A stretch of DNA of 40,787 bases from an uncultured Phaeodactylibacter sp. (GTDB taxonomy: Bacteria; Bacteroidota; Bacteroidia; Chitinophagales; Saprospiraceae): assembly GCA_913057245.1 (NCBI GenBank), contig CAJXNH010000033.1, forward strand, positions 1-40,787. Reading direction: 5' to 3'. This document shows positions 15,884-24,600 of the stretch, piece after piece (the stretch's first letter is position 1; each line of letters begins with the position of its first letter). The notes beneath the pieces are model-generated. The model worked only from the letters and a program-made list of their open reading frames with translations, made no database searches and was not told the DNA's origin. A program made the position numbers and the translations under genes.

Positions 15884-17938
15884 CTACTGGCCGTCTACCA
15901 ATACCACCACTGAGCGGGCATTGACATAGACACTGCCGCCACGTATGACCGGCGCTTCCTCAAAAATCACGATATCCTGCGGGCTGTCTGCAGCAGTATT
16001 GATGATACGCCTCCAGGGCTGCCCGCCTTTGGGCTTCGGTATCTGAAAACTCAGGTGCTCCCAATAGGCATTCACCATCACATGCATGCGGTAGGTGTAG
16101 TTGCTGTTTTTCAGGGTGTAAGATAAGGTGTGAGAATGGTGGCTCCAGTCGGGATGGTTGTTGCGTACCCCGCCAAATTTACAGCGTGAGCCACCCAGAG
16201 CCCCGGGGCTGTTCCAGTAAAACTGCTCCTGAAAAAAAGGTGTATTCAGGTTGAGTTGTATCAGTGCCCTGGTAAATCGCAGCACACCTTGCTGCTCCTC
16301 AACTGCGCTCCAGTCAAACCAGCTGATCTCATTATCCTGGCAGTAGGCGTTATTATTGCCGTGCTGAGTACGGCGGACCTCGTCCCCCATGAGCAACATG
16401 GGCGTCCCCTGGCTCAGCAGCAGCAGGGTCAGGTGGTTTTTGACCTGCCGCTCCCTGAGTTTCCGTATCACCGGGTCTTTGGTCGGGCCTTCTGCTCCGC
16501 AATTCCAGCTGTGGTTGTCGTTGTGCCCGTCGCGGTTGTCTTCCCCGTTGGCCCAGTTGTGCTTTTGATTGTAAGACACCTGGTCATTCAGCGTAAACCC
16601 ATCGTGGCAGGTGATGAAGTTAATACTGCGGTTGGGGTCGCGCAGTAGCTTTCCAAACAAATCCAGGCTGGCATTGATACGGTAGGCTGCAATACGGGTC
16701 ATACCCTGATCGCCTTTCAGAAAGCGGCGGATGTCGTCGCGGTAAGCGCCGTTCCACTCTGCCCATTTGTCGCCAACAAAGTTGCCCAGTTGGTACTGCT
16801 GCACATCCCAGGCTTCAGCAATGATTTTGGTAGGCGCCAGCACCGGGTCAGACTCAATTTCCCATAGAATAGGCGGATTTTGTACTGGCCGGCCAGCTTC
16901 GTCTCTGGACAGAATGGAGGCGAGGTCAAAGCGGAAACCGTCTACATGCATCTCATCCACCCAGTACCGCAGACAGTCACGGATGAGGCGGCGTACCACC
17001 GAGTGGTTGGCGTTGAGGGTGTTTCCTGTGCCGGAGTAGTTGCGGTAATGGTAATGCTCATCGAGCATGTAGTAGGCCCGGTTTTCAATGCTTTTGAAGG
17101 AAAGGATAGGCCCGTCAGCGCCTCCTTCACCCGTATGGTTGAAGACAACGTCCAGAATCACTTCGATGCCGGCTCTGTGCAAGGCTTTGACCATATCCCG
17201 GAATTCATTGACAGCACCTATGGGGTCATCCGTGCTGGCATAACCGGTGTGGGGCGCAAAGAGGGCAATGGGCGCGTAGCCCCAGTAGTTGGTCAGGTTG
17301 GAATCGGGCACGTCCGCCGGGTCAAACTGCTGTACGGGCATGAGTTCTACGGAGTTAATGCCCAGGGCTTTCAGATAAGGGATTTTTTCAATAAGCCCCC
17401 GGTAAGTCCCCCGCAGTTGATCGTCTACGCCGGAGCTTTCGTGTTTGGTGAAGCCTCCAACGTGCAACTCGTAAATGATGGAATGGGAATAAGGGTGGTT
17501 AAGCGGCCGGTCGCCTTCCCAGTCATAGCTGCCATCTGCCACTACTACGCTCTTGATGGCTTTGGCGGTGTTGTCCCCGGGGTGACGTGCTGCCTCCCGT
17601 TCGTAGGTATCCATTACAACCGCCCTTGCGTAGGGGTCGATCAGGAGTTTGTTCCCGTCAAAATAATAACCGATCTCCGGAGCATAGGGGCCATAAACCT
17701 TCCAGCCGTACAGTTGCCCCTCCTGTACCCCCTCCACAAAGATGTGCCAGTAGTAGAAGGTCTTATGGGTTTCCGGGTCGAGGCGGAATATTTGAAGCGG
17801 CGTGCTGTGGTCTTTAGCATCAAACAACAGTAGTTCAACAGCAGAGGCATACTTGGAAAAAATGCTGAAGTTGGTGCCTTCCGGGTAAACGGTCGCACCA
17901 AGTGGAGCACTTCGGCCGGTTTGGGCATGATAGGACAT
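15884..17938 (-). CDS. glgX: Glycogen debranching enzyme GlgX (GH13 isoamylase type)
   Basis: 684-aa alpha-1,6-glucosidase acting on limit-dextrin branches of glycogen. An N-terminal CBM48/E-set domain (about 1-130) is followed by a GH13 barrel: DVVFNHTGEG (about 263-272), HVDGFRFDLA with nucleophile Asp338, IIAEAWDVQ with acid/base Glu375, and ITCHDGFTLND with transition-state-stabilising His445-Asp446. The following NQKHNWANGEDNRDGHN segment is characteristic of GlgX/TreX. It is 80 bp from the 93-aa gene upstream and may be the last gene of that minus-strand cluster. Confidence 0.93.
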   Translation of the reverse strand: MSYHAQTGRSAPLGATVYPEGTNFSIFSKYASAVELLLFDAKDHSTPLQIFRLDPETHKTFYYWHIFVEGVQEGQLYGWKVYGPYAPEIGYYFDGNKLLIDPYARAVVMDTYEREAARHPGDNTAKAIKSVVVADGSYDWEGDRPLNHPYSHSIIYELHVGGFTKHESSGVDDQLRGTYRGLIEKIPYLKALGINSVELMPVQQFDPADVPDSNLTNYWGYAPIALFAPHTGYASTDDPIGAVNEFRDMVKALHRAGIEVILDVVFNHTGEGGADGPILSFKSIENRAYYMLDEHYHYRNYSGTGNTLNANHSVVRRLIRDCLRYWVDEMHVDGFRFDLASILSRDEAGRPVQNPPILWEIESDPVLAPTKIIAEAWDVQQYQLGNFVGDKWAEWNGAYRDDIRRFLKGDQGMTRIAAYRINASLDLFGKLLRDPNRSINFITCHDGFTLNDQVSYNQKHNWANGEDNRDGHNDNHSWNCGAEGPTKDPVIRKLRERQVKNHLTLLLLSQGTPMLLMGDEVRRTQHGNNNAYCQDNEISWFDWSAVEEQQGVLRFTRALIQLNLNTPFFQEQFYWNSPGALGGSRCKFGGVRNNHPDWSHHSHTLSYTLKNSNYTYRMHVMVNAYWEHLSFQIPKPKGGQPWRRIINTAADSPQDIVIFEEAPVIRGGSVYVNARSVVVLVDGQ

Positions 17939-18018
17939 AAAGTGGAAGGGTTTGTTCCGGGCTGAAGATAAGCAAACCCTTGTCGATATAGTACAGGATA
18001 ACTGGTCCGAATTCCGGC

Positions 18019-18300
18019 TTACAAAATATCGTCAAACTCGTCTTCCGCTTCTTCGGGCTGCAGGCGTTGCAGCGCGCCCTGATGAATGCGGTGCAGGCGG
18101 CCCATTTCAGCCATTGCTTCTTCCATAAAGGTCGTATCTACCAGCCGGCGGATGTCATTGACCGAGTTGATGTACTCGCCCGTGCGGAACTTGTAGGCCT
18201 GTTCATGTTTTCCGTCTTCAAACTTGACGGTGAAGCGGTTGTCCATCTGAAAAATGGTGATTTTCAGTGTGGGATGTTCGATATAGCCGGCGATGCGCAT
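18019..18300 (-). CDS. Small conserved cytoplasmic protein, unknown function
   Basis: 93-aa protein with no signal peptide or membrane span. A beta-rich first half (MRIAGYIEHPTLKITIFQMDNRFTVKFEDG) leads into an amphipathic helix (SVNDIRRLVDTTFMEEAMAEMGRLHRI) and an acidic tail (EEAEDEFDDIL). It starts 3 bp after the stop of the DUF2520 gene, so co-transcription is very likely. I recognise it only as the kind of short conserved protein seen in Bacteroidota; no function can be given. Confidence 0.75.
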   Translation of the reverse strand: MRIAGYIEHPTLKITIFQMDNRFTVKFEDGKHEQAYKFRTGEYINSVNDIRRLVDTTFMEEAMAEMGRLHRIHQGALQRLQPEEAEDEFDDIL

Positions 18301-18303
18301 GCT

Positions 18304-19071
18304 TTAAAAAGTTTGAATGTAAGAAGTAATGGCTTTATAGACGGTTGAAAGCTCAGGATGGTTCGCCAGTTGCCTCAGGTGGCGCTCAATAGTTTGCTGG
18401 TCTCTGCGTATGGCGGGGCCGGTTTGAGCCTTCCGGGGCTCCTGCCGGGTGCCTTTTTGAATGGTAGCCTGCAGCAGGGGGGTGAGGATGTCGCGGGGCA
18501 GGTGGGCGTCCTCGGTCAGGGTGTGGCTGGCTTGCAGCATGGCATTGGTGAAGTTGTTGATAAACACCGCAGCCAGGTGCAAGGTGGCGCGCTGCTCATC
18601 GTTGACCAGGTGCACCTGATGGCTGATCCGGGCGGCGATTTCCTTCAGGCCCTGCTGAATGGCCGGGGTAGCGCCGTCAATGCACATGGGAATTTGGGTA
18701 AAATCAGCCGGCTGTCCCTTGGTAAGGGTCTGAAGGGGATAGAATACGCCCCAATTCGCCCAGGCATCAGACAGGACAGTAGAAGGAGTGGCTCCTGAGG
18801 TATGAGCCAGTAAAGTGGTTTTGGGTAAAAAGGCAGACAGGTTCTGGGCCACCGCCCCGATCGCATCGTCTTTGACCGCAAGCAGGCACAGTTCGCTTTC
18901 GGGGCTTACCGCGCTTAGCTGATGAATGGGGGTGGCGCCAACACGTTCAGCTACCGGATGGGCTTTTGCAAGCTGCCGGCTGTAGACCTGCAGGACGTTG
19001 TAGCCGGCCTGATAAAGGGTCAGTGCCAGATGGCTGCCCACATTGCCTGCGCCTATGATGGTAATTCTCAT
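18304..19071 (-). CDS. Rossmann-fold DUF2520 protein (F420/NADP-oxidoreductase-like)
   Basis: 255-aa protein with an NAD(P)-binding Rossmann start (ITIIGAGNVGSHLALTLYQAG, with the GxGxxG at residues 7-12), LLAVKDDAIGAVA, LLAHTSGATP, GVFYPLQTLTKG and a C-terminal helical DUF2520 domain (LAAVFINNFTNAML, GPAIRRDQQTIERHL). The overall fold resembles 6-phosphogluconate/ketopantoate-reductase-type dehydrogenases, but the substrate of DUF2520 proteins is not known. It lies 11 bp after the yggS-type gene and 3 bp before the 93-aa gene. Confidence 0.88.
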   Translation of the reverse strand: MRITIIGAGNVGSHLALTLYQAGYNVLQVYSRQLAKAHPVAERVGATPIHQLSAVSPESELCLLAVKDDAIGAVAQNLSAFLPKTTLLAHTSGATPSTVLSDAWANWGVFYPLQTLTKGQPADFTQIPMCIDGATPAIQQGLKEIAARISHQVHLVNDEQRATLHLAAVFINNFTNAMLQASHTLTEDAHLPRDILTPLLQATIQKGTRQEPRKAQTGPAIRRDQQTIERHLRQLANHPELSTVYKAITSYIQTF

Positions 19072-19082
19072 AGCAGAGACAT

Positions 19083-19739
19083 TTAGTTTCGTGGGCCAAA
19101 TAACAAACTGCCGATACGGACCATGGTGCTGCCTTCTTCCTGAGCCAGCGGGTAGTCGCCCGACATGCCCATAGAAATTTCCTTGAAGTGGGGCTGTTCA
19201 AAAAAATACGCTTCCCGGAGCGTGTCAAAAATCCGGTGCAGGGCCTGGAATTCTCTGCGTACTTTTTCCTGATCATCCGTAAAGGTCGCCATACCCATGA
19301 CCCCGCAGATGCGCACATGCTCAAAGTTCTGAAAAGCAGGGCCTTCCAGCATGGCTTTAGCTTCCGGAAGGTCAAAGCCAAATTTGCTTTCCTCCTCTGC
19401 GATGTGGAATTGCAACAGACAATCGATCACCCGGCCGGACTGCTTGGCCCGCTTGTTGATTTCCTTCAGGACTTTCTGTCGGTCTACGGAATGCACCAGG
19501 TGCACAAAGTCTGCCATGTACTTGACTTTGTTGGTCTGCAGGTGGCCAATGAAGTGCCATCGGATGTCTTTGGGGAGGGCATTGTATTTGTCAGCCATCT
19601 CCTGCACCCGGTTTTCACCGAAGTCACGCTGCCCCAAATCGTACAATTCCATGATCTGTTCATTGGGTTTGGTTTTGGAGACTGCGATGAGGCTGGTGTC
19701 GGTTTGGGCAAGCTGCTGTTGAAGTTCCTTGAAGTTCAT
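19083..19739 (-). CDS. yggS: YggS/PLPBP-family PLP homeostasis protein
   Basis: 218-aa single-domain PLP-binding barrel. The PLP-lysine motif LIAVSKTKP gives Lys22. FGENRVQEMADK, WHFIGHLQTNKVK, HSVDR, GVMGMAT and the phosphate-binding SMGMSGDYPLA all match the family. These proteins have no known catalytic turnover and instead help balance pyridoxal phosphate and amino-acid pools. First gene of the minus-strand cluster with DUF2520, the 93-aa protein and possibly glgX. Confidence 0.93.
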   Translation of the reverse strand: MNFKELQQQLAQTDTSLIAVSKTKPNEQIMELYDLGQRDFGENRVQEMADKYNALPKDIRWHFIGHLQTNKVKYMADFVHLVHSVDRQKVLKEINKRAKQSGRVIDCLLQFHIAEEESKFGFDLPEAKAMLEGPAFQNFEHVRICGVMGMATFTDDQEKVRREFQALHRIFDTLREAYFFEQPHFKEISMGMSGDYPLAQEEGSTMVRIGSLLFGPRN

Positions 19740-19812
19740 ATTTGCGTGGATCGTCAGTTTTTGTTTCTAACACTTCAGCCGCACCAAGGTTGTCCGCTTT
19801 GCCGCAGTAGAA

Positions 19813-19846
19813 TTGGCTGGAGTCTATTGATTAATTCCTACCTTTG
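19813..19846 (+). promoter_or_regulatory. Candidate Bacteroidota-type promoter for folD
   Basis: TACCTTTG at 19839-19846 fits the -7 consensus TAnnTTTG, with TTG at 19813-19815 (23 nt between, slightly long) as a possible -33 element. Transcription would begin about 10 nt before the folD ATG at 19864, giving a very short leader. Confidence 0.5.
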
Positions 19847-19863
19847 CAGCAAAAATAAGCCCT

Positions 19864-20742
19864 ATGCAGATACTTGATGGAAGAGCCCTGGCCAAAACAA
19901 TCCGTGCAGAACTGGCAGAAGAAGTCCAAAAGCTGAAAGCTGCCGGCAACCGGGCGCCGCACCTGGCCGCCGTATTGGTGGGTGAAGACCCCGCCAGTCA
20001 GGTTTACGTGCGAAATAAAGTCCGCTCCTGCGAAAAAGTAGGCTTTGAGTCTTCCCTGGTCCGCCTTCCTGCAGACACCTCAGAGGAGGAAGTCCTCAAA
20101 GTAGTGCATAACCTGAATGAGGATGACGCTGTGGACGGCTTCATCGTGCAGCTGCCTCTCCCGGGCCACATCAACGAGGAGCGGGTAACGCTCGCCATTG
20201 ACCCTCGTAAAGACGTTGACGGTTTCCATCCGGTCAATTTCGGGCGTATGGCGCAAAGTATGCCCTCCTATTTACCTGCCACACCAGCCGGTATCCTGGA
20301 GATGATCCGCCGATATGAGCTGCCTACCGAAGGCAAGGAAGTGGTGGTACTGGGCCGCAGCAATATCGTGGGCACGCCCATGAGCATTCTGCTTTCCCGC
20401 AAGGGCTACCCCGGTAATGCTACGGTGACGCTTTGCCATTCCCGTACCAAAGACCTGGCGGAGCATACCCGCCGTGCAGACATTCTGGTGGCTGCGATCG
20501 GGATTCCGGAATTTGTGAAACCAGATATGGTGAAGGAAGGTGCGGTAATCATCGATGTCGGTATCAACCGTGTGGATGCGCCGGAGCGTGAAAAAGGCTA
20601 CCGGCTCTGCGGAGACGTAGATTACGAGGCGGTAGCAGAAAAGGCTTCCTGGATTACTCCCGTGCCGGGTGGCGTTGGCCAGCTTACCGTGGTATCGCTG
20701 CTGATGAATACGCTGCGGGCGGCTAAGGGGGAGGTGTATTAG
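19864..20742 (+). CDS. folD: Bifunctional methylenetetrahydrofolate dehydrogenase/cyclohydrolase
   Basis: 292-aa FolD, interconverting 5,10-methylene-THF, 5,10-methenyl-THF and 10-formyl-THF. Motifs: VGEDPASQVYVRNK with the catalytic Lys of the YxxxK motif, QLPLPGHI, DVDGFHP, PATPAGILEMI, the dinucleotide-binding VVLGRSNIVGTPMSILL and the C-terminal PVPGGVGQLTVVSLLMNT. Length and motif set are complete. Start at 19864 leaves the typical MQILDGRALAKTIR N terminus. It is followed on the same strand by prmA after a 101-bp gap that contains a 16-bp tandem repeat. Confidence 0.95.
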   Translation: MQILDGRALAKTIRAELAEEVQKLKAAGNRAPHLAAVLVGEDPASQVYVRNKVRSCEKVGFESSLVRLPADTSEEEVLKVVHNLNEDDAVDGFIVQLPLPGHINEERVTLAIDPRKDVDGFHPVNFGRMAQSMPSYLPATPAGILEMIRRYELPTEGKEVVVLGRSNIVGTPMSILLSRKGYPGNATVTLCHSRTKDLAEHTRRADILVAAIGIPEFVKPDMVKEGAVIIDVGINRVDAPEREKGYRLCGDVDYEAVAEKASWITPVPGGVGQLTVVSLLMNTLRAAKGEVY

Positions 20743-20745
20743 GTT

Positions 20746-20790
20746 TTTTTTGGTATTGTGGTTTTTTGGTATTGTGGTTTTTTGGTTTGG
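20746..20790 (+). repeat. 16-bp tandem repeat between folD and prmA
   Basis: The unit TTTTTTGGTATTGTGG occurs twice exactly (20746-20761 and 20762-20777) and then partly (20778-20790). T-rich and G-rich, it directly follows the folD stop. It lies inside an in-frame upstream extension of prmA (from 20766) that would add a poor-quality N terminus, which is a reason to start prmA at 20844. Confidence 0.8.
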
Positions 20791-20843
20791 TAGTCGGCTT
20801 ATTTCTGTTGGTGGAAGCCGGAGCAGGACGGGTTCAAAAATTA

Positions 20844-21674
20844 ATGAACATGGATTACTATCGCTACATCATCACGGCTGATGCGCCGTCCCGGGAGATT
20901 ATATTGGCATTTCTGGGAGAATTACCTTTCGATACCTTTGAAGAAACGCAAGACGGGCTGCATGCTTATCTGCGTGCAGATGCGGATGCCTTTGCGGTTG
21001 AGCAGCGGCTAAGTGATATTTCCGGGAAGCTGTCTTTTACCTTTAAGCGGGAGCTGGTGAAGCATCAAAACTGGAATGCGGTTTGGGAATCCAATTTCCA
21101 GCCGATACAGGTGGAGCACTTCTGTGGGGTACGGGCGCCTTTCCACGAGCGGTTGTCTGAGGTCCGCTATGAAATTGTGATCAACCCGGAAATGGCTTTT
21201 GGCACTGGCCACCACGAGACCACCTACATGATGATGGCGCAAATGGAAAAGCTCAACTGGGAAGGCAAAGCGGTATTTGACTATGGCTGTGGGACGGGTA
21301 TCCTGGCGATTCTGGCGGGGATGTTGGGGGCGGCTGAGATCGATGCTGTGGACATTGAAAAACCAGCATACGAAAGTACTGTTGAGAATGCCGGCCGCAA
21401 TGGTGTGCCTCACCTCAAAGCCTATTTCGGGGACTTGTCCAAGGTGCCGGAGCGTGCCTACGACATTATTTTGGCAAACATTAACAGAAACGTAATATTA
21501 AATTCCCTTGAGGCGTTATATAAGCGCCTGAACGCCGGCGGGCAACTGTTGGCCTCAGGGGTTTTGCAGGTAGACGAAGCTATGGTGACCGAACGTGCTG
21601 CCCAGGTTGGGTTCAAATGCCAAAATACGATGCACCGTGGCGACTGGTGCTGCCTGCTGTTTGAAAAACAATAG
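20844..21674 (+). CDS. prmA: Ribosomal protein L11 methyltransferase
   Basis: 276-aa SAM-dependent methyltransferase expected to trimethylate ribosomal protein L11. Motifs: INPEMAFGTGHHETT (GTGHHET at residues 120-126), the SAM-binding FDYGCGTGILAI (about 145-156), VDIEKPA and ILANINRNVIL. The start at 20844 (MNMDYYRYIITAD) is preferred to the further upstream ATG at 20766 because that extension is encoded by a low-complexity tandem repeat. The next gene begins 12 bp after the stop. Confidence 0.9.
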   Translation: MNMDYYRYIITADAPSREIILAFLGELPFDTFEETQDGLHAYLRADADAFAVEQRLSDISGKLSFTFKRELVKHQNWNAVWESNFQPIQVEHFCGVRAPFHERLSEVRYEIVINPEMAFGTGHHETTYMMMAQMEKLNWEGKAVFDYGCGTGILAILAGMLGAAEIDAVDIEKPAYESTVENAGRNGVPHLKAYFGDLSKVPERAYDIILANINRNVILNSLEALYKRLNAGGQLLASGVLQVDEAMVTERAAQVGFKCQNTMHRGDWCCLLFEKQ

Positions 21675-21686
21675 CATAAATTCAGC

Positions 21687-24600
21687 ATGGCCAGAATCCT
21701 TACGCTTGTCCTTTCCTTTCTTTTTTTACTGACCACCCTTTCAAACGCTCAGCGACTGGAGCGGTTCTCAGAAGACCACGCCGAGTTCATCCGGCAGTTG
21801 GAGGAGTATATGACCAGCAGCAAGCGGGAAGTGCTGGAGGAAGCCTACAAGGAATTTGCCGATGTCTTCACCAGCGGGCAGTTTACCGAGGAGGAAGTCC
21901 AGCAAATTCTAAAAACCGGCAACGCTATGCTGGAGCAGCGAATGACTGCCGGGCCCTACTTTCAAAATTACCTGCGCGCCCTGACCAAGGTGAAAAACAC
22001 CAAAGATCCCGTGCGGGTTTTCCAGGAATGGCACAGCGTGATGGACCAGATGCTGGCGGGCATTGAAAACCGGCGGCTGCGCCCCTTCGATGATTTTCTG
22101 GAGTTCTCCACTCAGTTTTTCGAGCGCCGGGCGTTACGCTATTCTGATTCCGGTGGTACTTCCTGGTATGCCTACACAGATGACTTTTCCTTCAAATACG
22201 AAGCGGAGCAGCCTGTGGTCGTTTTTGAAGGGCTGGACCTTATGGCGCAGCGTCGCTCCGATTCCATATTCATTTACCAGACCTCAGGTACTTTTGAACC
22301 GGTAGAGCGCATGTGGCGGGGCACCGGTGGCCGGGTCACCTGGGAGCGGCACGGCCTGCCAAAAGGGGTATTTGCAGAATTAGGCGACTATGAGTTTGAG
22401 GCGATCAAGAGCTTGTATACTGTGGAAGACGCTAAAATGCACTACCCGGTATATTTTGGGAACAAAGCAGTAGCGGGCACTTTTAGTGACAAACTCGTAT
22501 CGAGCAGCGATGCCGTGGAAGGGTCATTCCCAAGGTTCGAATCTACCGAGCGCCTGGAAGTCAGCAATATCGGTGAAGGCATTGCTTTTGAAGGGTATTT
22601 CCGCCTGCATGGTACCACCGTTTATGGCTTTGGCAACAAAAAGCAGCCGGCCAAAATTAATATACGGGATGCAAACAGCACCGCATCATTCCGGGGCGCT
22701 TCAGAACTCTTCACCATCCGGCGGGAGGACCGCATCGCCGGCAGTGGAGTAGAGGGCGTGCTGTATTTTGGCAAGGACTCCATTTACCACCCTTCTGTCG
22801 ATGTCCGGTTTGAAATCAAAGAGCGGGAAATGACGCTCTCCCGGGGTGAAAGTGCCGCAGATCAGAACCCTTTCTACAGCTCACTGCACGGTTTCAATTT
22901 TTACGCCAATACGATGACGGCTTACCTCAACGGCGACTCTATTGCTATCGGGCGGGGCAAGCTGCCCTATCAGCGTAAGGAGGATGTGGTCTTTGAATCC
23001 CTGAATTATTTTACAGAACAGGATTACCGGCAGCTGCAGAGTATTGCTTCAGTGAACCCGATCGCCATTCTTAAAGTGATGTACGATAACAACGGGGGGG
23101 TAAAGACACTTCCGGCGGCTGACGTGGCTCAACGCCTCAACCCTAAATTCGGTATTGAAAACATTAAAAGCCTGCTCTACGATATGGTGGCCCGGGGCTT
23201 CATCAACTACTACCCTGAGGAAGAAATTGTGGAGGTGAAAGACAAGGTGTTTTTGTATGCAGATGCTTACCGCGATTTGATCGACTACGATGTGCTCCGC
23301 ATTCGGTCCACCACGGATAGCACGAATGCGGTCATGAATCTGTCGAACAATAGCATTGATGTCCGGGGAGTGGATATCGTAGAACTGAGTGCCAAGCAGC
23401 GCGTCGCCCTGAAGCCCGAAGGCGATCACCTGGTGGTGCAGGATAACCGGAATATTGATTTCGACGGAGTGCTTTTTGCCGGCCTGACGACCCTGGAGGG
23501 TAAAGACTTCCACTTTAAATATGAGCCTTTCCAAATAGACCTGGACTCCGTTCGGTTTTTCGACCTGTTCGTACCCACTGGTAAGTTAATGAAGAGTGGC
23601 GAGCCCGAAGCGCTGTCTATCGGCTCACGACTGGAGCACCTGACCGGAGTACTGCTGATTGATGCCCCTTCCAATAAATCCGGCAAGGAAGACATCCCTA
23701 TGTTCCCTTCGTTGCAGAGTAAAGATTATTCCTACATTTTCTACGACTATCCTTCGGCTCAGAAACGGGCCTACACCCGCGACTCCTTTTACTTTGAGGT
23801 CAATCCGTTTAGCTTCAACCACCTCGATTTTTATACCCGTGAGGATGTGCAGTTTGAAGGCACGCTGTACCCGGCGGGCATTTTCCCTCCCTTTGAGGAG
23901 ACCGTCAGCCTTCAGGAGGACGAATCCCTGGGCTTTGTCCACGAAACAGAAGGGGAAGGCTACACCGCCTACCTGGAGCGGGGTTTGTACAAAGGAGAAC
24001 TGGCATTGAGCAATTCCGGCCTGCTGGGCAAAGGGAACCTCACTTACCTGGGCGCTTCCATCGACTCGGAAGATATAATTTGGATGCCGAAGCAGATGCT
24101 GGCGAGTGCCGAAGAGTTTAACCTGGAAGAATCAAGGGAGGAAGGGCTGGAAGTGCCGCAAGTACGCGGTATTGATGTGAAAATTGACTGGCGGCCTTAT
24201 CAGGATAGCATGTATATCCGCTCGGACGAAGAAGCCTTTAAGCTGTTTCCGGAAGAAGTCCATACCCTGGATGGTACGCTCATCCTGACACCGGGCGGTC
24301 TGAAAGGCGATGGTGTCTTCGACTGGGAAACGGCAATGATGGTCTCCAGGCTGTTCTCTTTCGGAGCCTTTAGCTCAACTGCGGATACTACAGCCGTAAA
24401 GATCAAAACACAGGACCTGGACGATATTGCGCTGGAAACCACAAACGTACAAAGTGATGTCGACTTTGAAGAGCAACTGGCCACCTTCAAAGCCAATCAG
24501 GCGTTTTTGGAAACCAAGCTGCCGGCTATTCAATACAAGACCTCCATCAATGAGTTTACCTGGGATATGGCGGATGAGAGCATCACCTTTAAGGCCGAAG

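Noticed and set aside
20766..20843. Longer N terminus of PrmA
   Set aside because: It is the translation of a low-complexity tandem repeat and would place a hydrophobic stretch before a cytoplasmic enzyme.
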